Part shown: positions 43,517 through 53,425 of the stretch, piece by piece
Layout of the letters: every line of letters begins with the position of its first letter
Numbering within the stretch: the first letter of the stretch is position 1
DNA from: Limibacter armeniacum
Lineage (GTDB): Bacteria; Bacteroidota; Bacteroidia; Cytophagales; Flammeovirgaceae
Length of the DNA: 64,000 nt
Direction of reading: 5' to 3'
Assembly (NCBI RefSeq): GCF_036880985.1
Contig: NZ_JBAJNO010000009.1
Span: 620,001-684,000 of the forward strand
Notes under the pieces: generated by a model
The model's input: only the letters and a program-made list of their open reading frames with translations
Database searches by the model: none
What the model was told of the DNA's origin: nothing
Program-made: the position numbers and the translations under genes

Positions 43517-43984
43517 ATGGACTTTCTTATTGAAAAAGCAACAGCTGCTGATACCCAAGCCATTTGTCATGTGGTGACTACAGTCTTATTAGAATACAAT
43601 TTAAAGCCTGACTTCAATTCGACTGATCAAGACCTTTTAGACATTCCAGCTTTTTATCTGAATAACAACGGATATTTTGGTATAATCAGAAACCTTGACT
43701 GTAAAGTAGTGGGCACTTTTGGGTTATTTGCCATTTCTGAAGACATCTGTGAAGTAAGAAAAATGTATTTACTCCCAGAAGCTCGAAAAATGGGATTGGG
43801 ACAAAAAATGTTACAAATACTATTGGATGAAGCCAAAAAACGTCATTTCAAAAAAGTCCAACTAGAAACAGCTTCTGTGCTAAAAGAAGCAATTGGACTT
43901 TACAAAAAGTTTGGTTTTAAGGAAATACAACCCACACATTTGGCAAGTAGATGTGATCAAGCTTTTGAGTTAGAATTGACATAG
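43517..43984 (+). CDS. GNAT family N-acetyltransferase
   Basis: 155 residues. The acetyl-CoA-binding motif A is present as EVRKMYLLPEARKMGLGQKML (motif about residues 78-98), followed by ETASVLKEAIGLYKKFGFKE, motif B. Substrate unknown: the strong Gly-rich loop and the C-terminal FE tail fit small-molecule or amino-terminal acetylation. Single gene divergent from the T9SS protein gene. Confidence 0.85.
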   Translation: MDFLIEKATAADTQAICHVVTTVLLEYNLKPDFNSTDQDLLDIPAFYLNNNGYFGIIRNLDCKVVGTFGLFAISEDICEVRKMYLLPEARKMGLGQKMLQILLDEAKKRHFKKVQLETASVLKEAIGLYKKFGFKEIQPTHLASRCDQAFELELT

Positions 43985-44013
43985 GAAATGATTTCAGAAA
44001 TCTCTCTGCTTTC

Positions 44014-44529
44014 TCAGAAAAGTCCTAGCGTTGAATTGATCGCTTCATCCCTTAACCTACCTTGATTATTGGTCATCAACTTCTCTTTAAGATCTTTTTT
44101 CTTAACACCTTGTTTGACCATTTCTTCCTTTTTGTCAGCGATCATACGTTTGTAATCTAACTGTTCCTGTTTAACTTTTGCCTGCATCTTTCGATACTGT
44201 TCTTTTGAAAGTATCTTTTTCATTGACTGTTTCCGATGTTTTGAAAGCTTTTCAACTTCATCTAACTGATCCTCCCAAGATACATCCATTTCTTTTATTT
44301 CCTCAATCTGTTGTACCAAGTCTTCATTATGTTCTTGTAATTCCTGTTCCTGAGTAGGTGAAAGTTCAAGATTATCGTCAATCCATGATGCCTGTACCTC
44401 AAGCCTGCTGTACGTTGTTGCCATATACGTCATTCCTTTTCCTCCCCTAGTTGTCTGCCCCACAACATACTCCTGTAAACCAAAAAACAAGAAGCCTATC
44501 AAGCCTATTATCATCTTTCTTCCTAGCAT
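44014..44529 (-). CDS. Exported helical protein, possibly Spy/CpxP-like
   Basis: 171 residues starting MLGRKMIIGLIGFLFFGLQEYVVG, with a signal peptide. The mature part is highly charged and helical (LSPTQEQELQEHNEDLVQQIEEI; repeated KMQAKVKQEQLDYKRM). The size, LSPTQ-type repeat and coil content recall Spy/CpxP periplasmic chaperones and metal-sensing proteins, but the match is not firm. It is convergent with the GNAT gene, with a 29-base gap. Confidence 0.5.
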   Translation of the reverse strand: MLGRKMIIGLIGFLFFGLQEYVVGQTTRGGKGMTYMATTYSRLEVQASWIDDNLELSPTQEQELQEHNEDLVQQIEEIKEMDVSWEDQLDEVEKLSKHRKQSMKKILSKEQYRKMQAKVKQEQLDYKRMIADKKEEMVKQGVKKKDLKEKLMTNNQGRLRDEAINSTLGLF

Positions 44530-44613
44530 ATCTAAATATTATTTGAACAGATCAAACTGATATTATTTACATAAGGGAAGATGAATCGAATTAATTCACA
44601 CCAAACCATATAA

Positions 44614-44646
44614 AAAGCCTCAAACACATTATGTATTTGAGGCTTT
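44614..44646 (-). terminator. Hairpin terminator downstream of the polyferredoxin gene
   Basis: AAAGCCTCAAA (44614-44624) pairs with TTTGAGGCTTT (44636-44646). The A-run before the left arm provides the U-tract for minus-strand RNA from the polyferredoxin gene. Confidence 0.8.
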
Positions 44647-44666
44647 ACTTTATAGGAAAATCATTT

Positions 44667-46454
44667 TCACTTGATTGTAACATCTTTATTTCCAATCAAT
44701 ATCGGCTCATTAAAACGTGTTTCCTCATCACTATTTTCTAGTTTTAAAACCCCTCTTGGACAAACAGAAGCACATATTCCACACCCAACACACGAAGCCC
44801 GTACAATATTCTGCCCTCGTTGGGCATACCATCTCACATCAATTCCCATCTCACAGTATGTTGAACAGTTTCCGCAAGAGATACATTGTCCTCCATTTGT
44901 TGTAATCCGAAACCTCGACTTAAAACGCTGTACCAACCCTAAATATGCTGCCAATGGACAACCAAAACGACACCATACACGGTTTCCCATCAAGGGGTAA
45001 AAACCTGTACCCACTACTCCGGCAAATACAGACCCTATCAAAAAGCCATACCAAGAGCGAATGTCATAGGTGCTGATTCCCAAAAATTGACTGCTACTGG
45101 TAAAGTATGTATACAATACGCCAATGGTCATGATTACAGCAAAAACCAGTACACTATGTATCAGCCACCTCTCCACTTTCCATGCTTTCAATGATTTATC
45201 TGACAGCTGTCGGTATGGATCTCCTAATGTTTCTGCCAATCCACCACAACCACAAACCCACGAACAGTACCACCTTTTACCGAAGAAGTACACCAAAACA
45301 GGAACTGCTATCACAATTAGTGCAATCCCCCATACCAGCATAAACATACCTAAAGCCCCACTTTCAATCAGTTTGTCTAATTCATACTCAAAGAAGAAGT
45401 CATAATCTAGCGGCCATATATTCTTGAAATCAAAGTAAGGTTGATTCAACCTGACCAATATTTCTGGAATCAGAAACGCAAAAGCTGTCTGGAAAAACAT
45501 TACAGACAAGGTCCGAACTAAATGGTAATTACTGTGCCGCCACTTAACCATCATCCTAATCCCCATGACCAATACGCATAAAGTATACAGCCAACCATAG
45601 AGGAAAAAATAGCCTGCTTCACTTCCTTTCAGGAAAAAACTGATCGGGTCAACCATCGTTACCCAAGCAGTCATATGTTGTGGGAAGAAGTATAGTATAA
45701 TGTAAAAACCAATCAGGAATGTTCCTGTCAAGACTCCAATCCATCCTCTATGCATCATGCTACTGAAATGAATCCGATCATTAGAGATACCCTCTGTTGT
45801 TTGAGATCTTGCATAGAAATAAAGTAAGGCACCAACTATAGCCAAACCATAAGTAAAAAGAAGGAAAAGCACTGGATGATCCTTAACAGTTCCTACAGTG
45901 GCTTCCTTAGCTAAGCTATACTTTAGGCTTTTAGTACGATACTCATCGAAGCCTTTATCCCTAACAATTCCCTGATTAATGTTCAGTATATTCTGATTGA
46001 GGTCATTTAGCAGTTGCTCTTTTGAATTGTAACTACGGCCATCCATCCAACCGCCATATGCCCTCAATTGAGATGATTTAAAAACAGCCTGTTCTCCTTC
46101 CTCCAAAGCGGATATTGCTTTCTCAATAGAAAATTCGACTGGAAATGGCGTTCCTTGTGAAAGAACGATCTTCTCCTTTTCAGTTTCTGAAATTCCAAAA
46201 TCCTTTAAAATTTGCGCATTAGCTTGATGAATAGTTTTTTCTAATTCTTGGGAAAAGGAGAAACTACTCCCAAAACGCTTTTCAAGTATTGGAGCGGCTA
46301 CACTTTTCAACAAGCTTTCTCTTCCTTTATCACCTAACTGCTGTTCTATTCCAGCTTCAGTCAACTGAAAATCCACCAGAAAAAAGCTTGCTAGAAAAAC
46401 AGCAAAACCAGCCAAAAATATTCCTAATCCTGCTTTTTCAACTAAAGACCTCAT
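44667..46454 (-). CDS. Membrane polyferredoxin (NapH/NosR/CcoG-like 4Fe-4S protein)
   Basis: 595 residues from ATG 46454 (MRSLVEKAGLGIF). One N-terminal membrane segment, a periplasmic helical domain (about 30-200), then six or more membrane segments. Two CxxxC-type motifs (WYCSWVCGCGG and VWCRFGCPLAAYLG) in the membrane part are those of NapH/NosR/CcoG polyferredoxins, and two 4Fe-4S clusters follow: CISCGNCSTYCEMG and CVGCGICASVCPRG near the C-terminus. It would carry electrons across the inner membrane. No denitrification or cbb3 gene is nearby, so its partner is unknown. The large N-terminal domain is unusual. Confidence 0.75.
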   Translation of the reverse strand: MRSLVEKAGLGIFLAGFAVFLASFFLVDFQLTEAGIEQQLGDKGRESLLKSVAAPILEKRFGSSFSFSQELEKTIHQANAQILKDFGISETEKEKIVLSQGTPFPVEFSIEKAISALEEGEQAVFKSSQLRAYGGWMDGRSYNSKEQLLNDLNQNILNINQGIVRDKGFDEYRTKSLKYSLAKEATVGTVKDHPVLFLLFTYGLAIVGALLYFYARSQTTEGISNDRIHFSSMMHRGWIGVLTGTFLIGFYIILYFFPQHMTAWVTMVDPISFFLKGSEAGYFFLYGWLYTLCVLVMGIRMMVKWRHSNYHLVRTLSVMFFQTAFAFLIPEILVRLNQPYFDFKNIWPLDYDFFFEYELDKLIESGALGMFMLVWGIALIVIAVPVLVYFFGKRWYCSWVCGCGGLAETLGDPYRQLSDKSLKAWKVERWLIHSVLVFAVIMTIGVLYTYFTSSSQFLGISTYDIRSWYGFLIGSVFAGVVGTGFYPLMGNRVWCRFGCPLAAYLGLVQRFKSRFRITTNGGQCISCGNCSTYCEMGIDVRWYAQRGQNIVRASCVGCGICASVCPRGVLKLENSDEETRFNEPILIGNKDVTIK

Positions 46455-46496
46455 ATCACAGAATATCATTTAAGTTTAGGGTTCAAACTCATCTGA

Positions 46497-47993
46497 TCAG
46501 AGCTTGACACCTATCATCAGTACATCATCAAGTTGTGGGGCACTTCCTTTCCACTCTTCAAAAAGTGATTCCAATGCATTTCCATATTGATCTAATGGCT
46601 TACCATTCATCTGCTCAAAAGATGCCTGAAGCCTTTTGGTCATAAACCTTCTACCTGTCTGTTCACCAATCTGGTCCTGAAACCCATCTGAGAATATATG
46701 CAGAGAATCACCATGCTTGCAGACTCCTTCCACCAATTCATAGCTGATCTTTTTCCGCTTCTCATACTGAATACCTCCAACAGGTATCCTTGTACCTTTC
46801 AATTGCTGAACTTTGCCATCAGAAATCACAAAAAGCGGTCGGTTAGCGCCTGCAAAAGCATATGTTCTATTAACAATGTCTACCTTCAGTAAAGCGATAT
46901 CCATTCCATCATTTGACATCTTTCCTGCATCTTCTTGATGCAATGCTTTTACCACATTACGGTGAAGTGTCTCCAAAATCAAGTGAGGCTCAAAGAGTTT
47001 TTGAGTCCTGACAATATCATTCAATAAAAAATGTCCTATGATCGACAGCAATGCTCCTGGCACGCCATGTCCTGTACAATCCACTGCCGCCATCAACACC
47101 TCACTTGTACCCGGAATACTATATACCCAAGGAAAATCACCACTGACCCTGTCTTTACTCTTATAAAACAAATAGCTTTCAGGAAAGATACGTTTCAAGC
47201 TTAACTCATCTGTTACTAGGGAGCGTTGAATACGTTCTGCATAATTGATACTGTTCAGAATAGATTTGTTTTTCGACTCCACTATTCCATAATAACTTAG
47301 CAGTTCTTCCTTATTTTTCTCATCCTCAATTATGAGTTTTCGAAGAAAGTAGTACAATACCATCCAAATCACCAACATGCTTGCTAAAGAGACCAGTATC
47401 TCCTCAATCAGAAGGTGTAGTGCACTTTCCATAAACGCATCAAAGCGTTCATCAACTTCAACTACAGCAACCGTTTCACCCCTACTATTCTTCAATGGCG
47501 CAAAGGCTGAGATCCATGTTCCATTCTCAGAAGAATATTTACTGATCTGCCCTCCATTGTCATAATCTTTCAGTAAAATTTCAGGAAACTCCTTATAGGA
47601 ATGCCTAAATGCAGGGTCTTCTGATGAAGTAACTATAAATTCAAAATGATCTCCAGCCTTGACCAAGGTATAGATCGCAGTGGTCAAATGGTTTGATTCT
47701 TTAATGTACTTCAGTTGTTCGTGCAAATGCTTATATGCTCCATTTTGAGCAGTCTCCCTGATATCATCCTTTTGCTTAAATGTACTTGAGACCGAACTGT
47801 GCAGGTTACCATCTAACTTGTAAGCAGCTAACCACGCAATACTTTCAAGTCGTGAAAGCAATTGCTGTTCTGATGTATTAATCCTTGTCAGGTAATTTTT
47901 GTATGTAAAATAGCTCGTTAGTAGCAATAACCCCAAAAACACTGCAATCATGATTCGGCGGCCTAGTACTTTAGTGGAAATTGTCTTGGTCAT
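46497..47993 (-). CDS. Sensor SpoIIE-type serine phosphatase with periplasmic domain
   Basis: 498 residues. Two membrane segments (about residues 12-30 and 195-215) enclose a periplasmic sensor of about 160 residues with a dCache/PAS-like pattern. A coiled coil follows (KNKEELLSYYGIVESKNK), then the phosphatase domain with YKSKDRVSGDF, Asp305 in VDCTGHGVPGALLS, later FSDGFQDQIG and a final DDVLMIG. It probably responds to an external signal by dephosphorylating an anti-sigma pathway protein. It closely resembles the phosphatase at 32935-34359, but here the input domain is periplasmic. Confidence 0.85.
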   Translation of the reverse strand: MTKTISTKVLGRRIMIAVFLGLLLLTSYFTYKNYLTRINTSEQQLLSRLESIAWLAAYKLDGNLHSSVSSTFKQKDDIRETAQNGAYKHLHEQLKYIKESNHLTTAIYTLVKAGDHFEFIVTSSEDPAFRHSYKEFPEILLKDYDNGGQISKYSSENGTWISAFAPLKNSRGETVAVVEVDERFDAFMESALHLLIEEILVSLASMLVIWMVLYYFLRKLIIEDEKNKEELLSYYGIVESKNKSILNSINYAERIQRSLVTDELSLKRIFPESYLFYKSKDRVSGDFPWVYSIPGTSEVLMAAVDCTGHGVPGALLSIIGHFLLNDIVRTQKLFEPHLILETLHRNVVKALHQEDAGKMSNDGMDIALLKVDIVNRTYAFAGANRPLFVISDGKVQQLKGTRIPVGGIQYEKRKKISYELVEGVCKHGDSLHIFSDGFQDQIGEQTGRRFMTKRLQASFEQMNGKPLDQYGNALESLFEEWKGSAPQLDDVLMIGVKL

Positions 47994-48476
47994 AGATCAG
48001 CTTTAAGTAATAATAGGTAAAGGTAAGTACCTTCAATGGAGGGTAGTGTCCTATAAATGACAAACCTGATGAAAAATCAAGTACTTGCTTCAATAAGCTA
48101 AGTGTCTATCTCAACTTGGTTTTTCATGCAGTTCAAGTGTATTTAGGATAAAATAATGATAATTATCCATTCAGAGGCATTAACACTTAAGATATTCCAC
48201 CTTTCATTCCCTACATTTTTAGAAGCAAATATGCCGTTGGGCATACCTATGAATGTTGTTCTTACATCCCTCTATTAGCCAATCATTTATTCATTTTTCT
48301 TTAGAAGTATTTATCAACGATTAAAAACTTATAATATTGAATCATTCTAAGAATGGATTGAATTTCTTCTGCATTTTCTGTAATTTGCGAGTTATTCAAT
48401 GTTTGCTAATCCTAGTGATCAAAAAGAGTATAATAACACTACCGCTACTTTTTGTATTAAAACATAACATTATAAC
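47994..48476. other. Long intergenic region upstream of the symporter gene
   Basis: About 480 A+T-rich bases between divergent genes. No protein-like frame. TGTAATTTGCG near 48381 resembles a Bacteroidota -7 box with one base less than the consensus. No riboswitch-like structure could be recognised. Confidence 0.35.
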
Positions 48477-50225
48477 ATGCAACAACTGAACGACTTACTT
48501 GCGCTGATAGACAGTTATATTGGCGGATCTGACTGGTTTGTTTACCTCCTGTTAGGTACAGGCCTATTTTTCACGATTTACCTGAAGTTTCCACAAATCC
48601 GTTTCTTCGGGCATGCCCTCCAAATTGTGAGAGGAAAGTTTGACAAAGACGGAGACGAAGGGGATACTTCTCACTTTCAGGCATTGGCAACAGCACTGTC
48701 AGGAACTGTCGGAACAGGTAATATTGCAGGTGTTGCACTTGCGATCCACTTAGGTGGTCCTGCTGCACTATTCTGGATGATTATGACAGCATTCTTGGGT
48801 ATGACTACCAAGTTTGTTGAGGTAACGCTATCTCACAAGTACCGTGAGAAGTCAGAAGATGGCACAATGGCTGGTGGTCCGATGTACTACATGAAGAATG
48901 CTAAAGCAACTGTCTTTGGTAAGAGAATCAACCTGAAATGGATGGCTATTCTTTTCGCTATTGCAACAGTACTGTCTTCATTCGGTACAGGAAACATGCC
49001 TCAGATCAACAGTATTTCACACTCTATGTATGCCACTTTCGGCATTGACCATATGATTACTGGTGCTGTATTATCTGTTGTATTAGGCTTTGTGATTATT
49101 GGTGGCATCCACAGGATTGCTAAGGTTACAGAAAAGTTGGTACCTGGTATGGCATTGATCTACCTGATCGGTGCACTTGCAGTGATCTTCTATAATGCTG
49201 AAAACATCCTTCCTTCCCTTTCAGCTATCTTCGTAGATGTATTTACAGGAACTGCTGCTGTTGGTGGTTTCTTAGGTGCTGGTTTCTCTTTTGCCTTCAA
49301 CCGTGGTGTAAACAGAGGTTTGTTTTCCAACGAAGCTGGTCAAGGTTCTGCCCCAATTGCCCACGCATCGGCTAAGGCTCATGAGCCAGTATCTGAAGGT
49401 ATGGTAGCTATTCTGGAACCATTTATTGATACTATTATCATTTGTACTATTACAGGTCTTACCTTGCTTTCATCAGGTGTATGGCAGGAGAAACTGGATA
49501 ACAAATTCCAGAACACTGACCTTGAAGTACTGACATATGTATATGATGAAAACAATCAGGAAGACAAAGATGCACTTTACAGCCACCTTTCAGGTAAAGA
49601 GAATGTTCCTATGTTCTCAGGTCAGCTGAATGTAGTGGAGGGCAAAATCACTAATACACTGACATTATTGCACGCTCGCTCTATCGCTGAAGACGTTCGT
49701 GTACTGAAAGCCGCTGACGCAACTGATCCAACTGCAACCGAGACACCATACTCAGGTAGCTTGACTGTTACAAACGGTAAAGTTGATACTGGAAGTGATA
49801 TCAGCATCTATGGTAAGTCGCTAGTCCACAGTGCTCCACTTACAGCCGAAGCGTTTACAAGAAGTTTCTTTGGAGAGTACGGACAGTATATCATTTCAAT
49901 TGGACTATTGCTTTTCGCCTTCTCTACAGCCATCTCATGGTCTTACTATGGTGACAGGGCCATGACATTCTTGTTGGGCTCTAAATCTGTTATCCCATAC
50001 AGAGTTGTGTATGTAGCAGGTTTCTTCTTTGCTTCATTTGCTGACACTACAATTATCTGGACCTTGGCGGGTATTGCCATTGCATTGATGACTATTCCAA
50101 ACCTGTTGGGAATTATCCTACTTCGAAAGGATATGAAAAATACAGTTAACCAATATTGGAAAGATTTCAATGACGAATGGGGTGACAAAAAAGAAATTGC
50201 GCCAAAAAAAAGTGAAACTGTATAA
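48477..50225 (+). CDS. Sodium:alanine/glycine symporter (AGCS family) with C-terminal insertion
   Basis: 582 residues. The family pattern is clear: [20 protein letters not shown] near 65-85, [29 protein letters not shown] around 280-305 and [12 protein letters not shown] late. Usual proteins have about 450-480 residues. Here about 110-120 extra residues lie between the membrane segments near 335 and 465, hydrophilic and with [11 protein letters not shown]. Na+-coupled uptake of alanine or glycine into the cell. The insertion probably faces one side of the membrane; its role is unknown. Confidence 0.85.
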   Translation: MQQLNDLLALIDSYIGGSDWFVYLLLGTGLFFTIYLKFPQIRFFGHALQIVRGKFDKDGDEGDTSHFQALATALSGTVGTGNIAGVALAIHLGGPAALFWMIMTAFLGMTTKFVEVTLSHKYREKSEDGTMAGGPMYYMKNAKATVFGKRINLKWMAILFAIATVLSSFGTGNMPQINSISHSMYATFGIDHMITGAVLSVVLGFVIIGGIHRIAKVTEKLVPGMALIYLIGALAVIFYNAENILPSLSAIFVDVFTGTAAVGGFLGAGFSFAFNRGVNRGLFSNEAGQGSAPIAHASAKAHEPVSEGMVAILEPFIDTIIICTITGLTLLSSGVWQEKLDNKFQNTDLEVLTYVYDENNQEDKDALYSHLSGKENVPMFSGQLNVVEGKITNTLTLLHARSIAEDVRVLKAADATDPTATETPYSGSLTVTNGKVDTGSDISIYGKSLVHSAPLTAEAFTRSFFGEYGQYIISIGLLLFAFSTAISWSYYGDRAMTFLLGSKSVIPYRVVYVAGFFFASFADTTIIWTLAGIAIALMTIPNLLGIILLRKDMKNTVNQYWKDFNDEWGDKKEIAPKKSETV

Positions 50226-50252
50226 GTAGCTTCACTCATAAATCATATTTCG

Positions 50253-50286
50253 AAAGACCTGTCTGTTAAAAGGCAGGTCTTTTTTT
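50253..50286 (+). terminator. Rho-independent terminator after the symporter gene
   Basis: AGACCTG (50255-50261) pairs with CAGGTCT (50274-50280), flanked by A and T runs; T6 follows. Confidence 0.85.
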
Positions 50287-50472
50287 ATGCCTAATGGTAC
50301 ATTTAGCCCATAATTACATAAATTGTAGCAAGAATAGCCTATATCATAATTTAAATCTCACAACACTACACATTCGCTTGATTTGATTGATTTTAGCCCT
50401 CCAAATTTTAGTTCATTTCTAAAAAAATTACATTTTTATTCAATTTTCCATTAAAAATCACCTCACTTTCTA

Positions 50473-50480
50473 TACCTTTG
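50473..50480 (+). promoter_or_regulatory. Candidate -7 promoter element of carB
   Basis: TACCTTTG matches the Bacteroidota TAnnTTTG consensus, about 40 bases before the carB start. A clear -33 TTTG element was not seen at the right spacing. The region 50287-50520 has no other gene. Confidence 0.5.
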
Positions 50481-50520
50481 CATCCCGATAAGAAATGCAG
50501 AACAGCTAACAATTATAAGA

Positions 50521-53337
50521 ATGCCAAGGAAAAAACACATCAACTCTGTACTGATTATCGGGAGTGGCCCGATTGTGATCGGACAAGCCTGTGAATTCGA
50601 CTATTCAGGTTCGCAAGCAGCCCGCTCTCTACGAGAAGAAGGTATTGAAGTTACCCTGATTAACTCCAATCCTGCGACCATCATGACAGATTCTGTCACT
50701 GCCGACAACATTTACCTCAAGCCCCTCGAAAAGAAATCCATCATTGAAATTCTGGAAAAACACAAGATTGACGCCGTACTGCCTACGATGGGTGGTCAGA
50801 CTGCGCTTAACCTTGCGATCAAATGCCAGGAAGCTGGTATCTGGGAGGAATATGGTGTAGAGATCATCGGTGTTGACATTGACGCCATCCAAACTACAGA
50901 AGACCGCGAGCTCTTCCGTAACAAGATGATCGAGCTTGATGTGAACGTGTGTAAGGGACGTACAGCCAAGTCATTCCTAGAAGGAAAGGAAATCGCACAG
51001 GAGATTGGTTTCCCACTAGTTATCCGCCCTTCATTTACACTGGGTGGTTCAGGTGGTGGTTTTGTCCACAGTGAAGAGGAATTTGACAAAGCACTGACTA
51101 GAGGTCTTCACTTCTCCCCTGTACACGAAGTACTGGTAGAGCAAAGTATCCTAGGATGGAAAGAGTATGAACTGGAGCTACTGCGTGACAACGCTGGTAA
51201 CGTGATCATCATCTGTTCTATCGAGAACTTTGACCCAATGGGTGTTCACACAGGTGACTCTATCACTGTTGCTCCAGCTCAGACACTGCCTGACACTGTT
51301 TACCAACACATGCGTGACCTTGCCATCAAGATGATGAATGGTATCGGTCAGTTTGCAGGTGGATGTAACGTACAGTTTGCAGTAAACCCTGAGGATGACA
51401 GCATCGTAGGTATCGAAATCAACCCTCGTGTATCACGCTCATCCGCTTTGGCTTCGAAAGCAACTGGTTACCCAATTGCTAAAATCGCAGCAAAGCTAGC
51501 TATCGGATACAACCTTGACGAGCTTCAGAATGCTATTACAGGTACTACTTCAGCATTCTTCGAGCCTGCACTGGACTACGTAATCGTTAAGATCCCTCGT
51601 TGGAACTTTGACAAGTTCAAAGGCTCTGACACTAAGCTTGGTCTGCAGATGAAATCTGTAGGGGAGGTAATGGGTATCGGACGTAACTTTCAGGAAGCAC
51701 TTCAGAAAGCTTGCCAGTCACTGGAAATCAAGCGTAACGGATTAGGTGCTGACGGTAAGGAAATGACAGACCGTGAGGAAATTCTTCGCCGCTTAGAGAA
51801 CCCTAGTGATGACAGACTTTTCCGTATCTATGATGCGCTGAAACTGGGTATCGCCCTAAAGACTGTTCGCAACCTTACTAAGATTGACAAATGGTTCCTT
51901 CACCAAGTTCTGGACATTGTCCTGATTGAGAAGGAAATTCAAAAATATTCGCTGGAAACGCTGCCTAAGGAGCTGATGATGCAAGCCAAAGAAATGGGCT
52001 TTGCTGACCGTCAGATCGCACACCTTTTGGGCAAACTGGAAAGCGAAGTATTCAACCGCCGTTACCACGAGCTTGGTATCAAGCGTAGCTGGAAGCTGGT
52101 TGATACTTGTGCTGCCGAGTTTGAGGCTAAAACACCTTACTACTACTCAGCATTCGACGACGAAAACGAGTCAGAACCATCTGACAAGAAGAAAATCGTG
52201 GTACTAGGTGCTGGTCCTAACCGTATCGGTCAAGGTATCGAGTTTGACTACTGCTGTGTACACGGCGTATTGGCTGCTAAAGAGTGTGGCTATGAGACGA
52301 TCATGATCAACTGTAACCCTGAGACGGTTTCAACTGACTTCGATATCTCTGACAAGCTGTACTTCGAGCCAGTATTCTGGGAGCACATCTACGAAATCAT
52401 CCTACACGAGAAACCGGAAGGTGTTATCGTTCAGTTGGGTGGACAGACTGCCTTGAAACTGGCAGAGAAACTGGACCGTTACGGTATCAAGATCATCGGT
52501 ACAAGCTTCAAAGCGCTTGACCTTGCTGAAGACCGTGGTTCATTCTCTTCACTGTTGCGTGACAACAATATTCCTTACCCAGAGTTCGCAACAGCTCAGA
52601 CAGCTGACGAAGCACTGGAAATCTGTGAGGAAATCGGCTTCCCGATGTTGGTAAGACCTTCTTACGTATTGGGTGGTCAGAAAATGAAGATTGTCATCAA
52701 CGAGAAAGAGCTGGAAGACCACATTGTTGACACACTGAGAGAGATCCCAGGCAACAAAGTACTTCTTGACCACTTCTTGGATGGCGCTATCGAAGCTGAA
52801 GCAGACGCAATCTGTGACGGTGAAAACGTGTACATCCTAGGTATCATGCAGCACATCGAGCCTGCAGGTATCCACTCTGGTGACTCTTACGCAGTACTGC
52901 CTCCTTACAACCTAGGTGACTTGGTAATCGAGCAGATTGAGGAGTACACAAAGAAAATCGCTATTGCACTGGAGACTAAAGGTCTGATCAACATCCAGTT
53001 TGCGATCAAGGATGACAAAGTTTACATCATCGAAGCGAACCCTAGAGCATCTCGTACTGTACCATTCATCAGTAAAGCTTACCAAGAGCCTTACGTGAAT
53101 TACGCTACGAAGGTGATGTTGGGTGAGAATAAGGTGACTGACTTCGACTTCAAACCTGTGAAAGAAGGTTACGCAATCAAGATTCCAGTATTCTCATTCG
53201 AGAAATTCCCTAACGTAAACAAGGAATTGGGTCCTGAGATGAAATCTACAGGTGAGGGCATCTACTTCATCGATAGCTTGAGAGACGAGTTCTTCCAGAA
53301 CATTTACTCTGAAAGAAACCTGTACCTGAGCCGCTAA
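50521..53337 (+). CDS. carB: Carbamoyl phosphate synthase large subunit, lacking the allosteric domain
   Basis: 938 residues. Both synthetase halves are present: the first ATP-grasp (about 1-400) with LIIGSGPIVIGQACEFDYSG and GGQTALNLA, an oligomerisation part (about 400-545), and the second ATP-grasp (about 548-930) with VVLGAGPNRIGQGIEFDYCC. It ends soon after EGIYFIDSLR, where typical CarB proteins of about 1070 residues continue into the MGS-like domain for UMP and ornithine. The missing domain is probably a feature of the lineage, not damage, since the frame closes cleanly. Makes carbamoyl phosphate for pyrimidine and arginine synthesis with a CarA not in the window. Codon use suggests strong expression. 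Confidence 0.9.
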   Translation: MPRKKHINSVLIIGSGPIVIGQACEFDYSGSQAARSLREEGIEVTLINSNPATIMTDSVTADNIYLKPLEKKSIIEILEKHKIDAVLPTMGGQTALNLAIKCQEAGIWEEYGVEIIGVDIDAIQTTEDRELFRNKMIELDVNVCKGRTAKSFLEGKEIAQEIGFPLVIRPSFTLGGSGGGFVHSEEEFDKALTRGLHFSPVHEVLVEQSILGWKEYELELLRDNAGNVIIICSIENFDPMGVHTGDSITVAPAQTLPDTVYQHMRDLAIKMMNGIGQFAGGCNVQFAVNPEDDSIVGIEINPRVSRSSALASKATGYPIAKIAAKLAIGYNLDELQNAITGTTSAFFEPALDYVIVKIPRWNFDKFKGSDTKLGLQMKSVGEVMGIGRNFQEALQKACQSLEIKRNGLGADGKEMTDREEILRRLENPSDDRLFRIYDALKLGIALKTVRNLTKIDKWFLHQVLDIVLIEKEIQKYSLETLPKELMMQAKEMGFADRQIAHLLGKLESEVFNRRYHELGIKRSWKLVDTCAAEFEAKTPYYYSAFDDENESEPSDKKKIVVLGAGPNRIGQGIEFDYCCVHGVLAAKECGYETIMINCNPETVSTDFDISDKLYFEPVFWEHIYEIILHEKPEGVIVQLGGQTALKLAEKLDRYGIKIIGTSFKALDLAEDRGSFSSLLRDNNIPYPEFATAQTADEALEICEEIGFPMLVRPSYVLGGQKMKIVINEKELEDHIVDTLREIPGNKVLLDHFLDGAIEAEADAICDGENVYILGIMQHIEPAGIHSGDSYAVLPPYNLGDLVIEQIEEYTKKIAIALETKGLINIQFAIKDDKVYIIEANPRASRTVPFISKAYQEPYVNYATKVMLGENKVTDFDFKPVKEGYAIKIPVFSFEKFPNVNKELGPEMKSTGEGIYFIDSLRDEFFQNIYSERNLYLSR

Positions 53338-53368
53338 TCTCTTAGCAAACTCAATACAGTAAAAATAA

Positions 53369-53406
53369 AGAAGCCCAACTAAGTCAATTACTTAAGTTGG
53401 GCTTCT
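53369..53406. terminator. Terminator between carB and the caspase-like gene
   Basis: AGAAGCCCAACT (53369-53380) pairs exactly with AGTTGGGCTTCT (53395-53406), extended by an AAGT/ACTT inner pairing. TTTTTA follows. It serves the convergent carB and caspase-like genes. Confidence 0.85.
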
Positions 53407-53425
53407 CTTTTTATTCGCAATACAA

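Noticed and set aside
47994-48476. Riboswitch upstream of the alanine/glycine symporter
   Set aside because: The long leader is suggestive, but no conserved riboswitch core could be found by eye.
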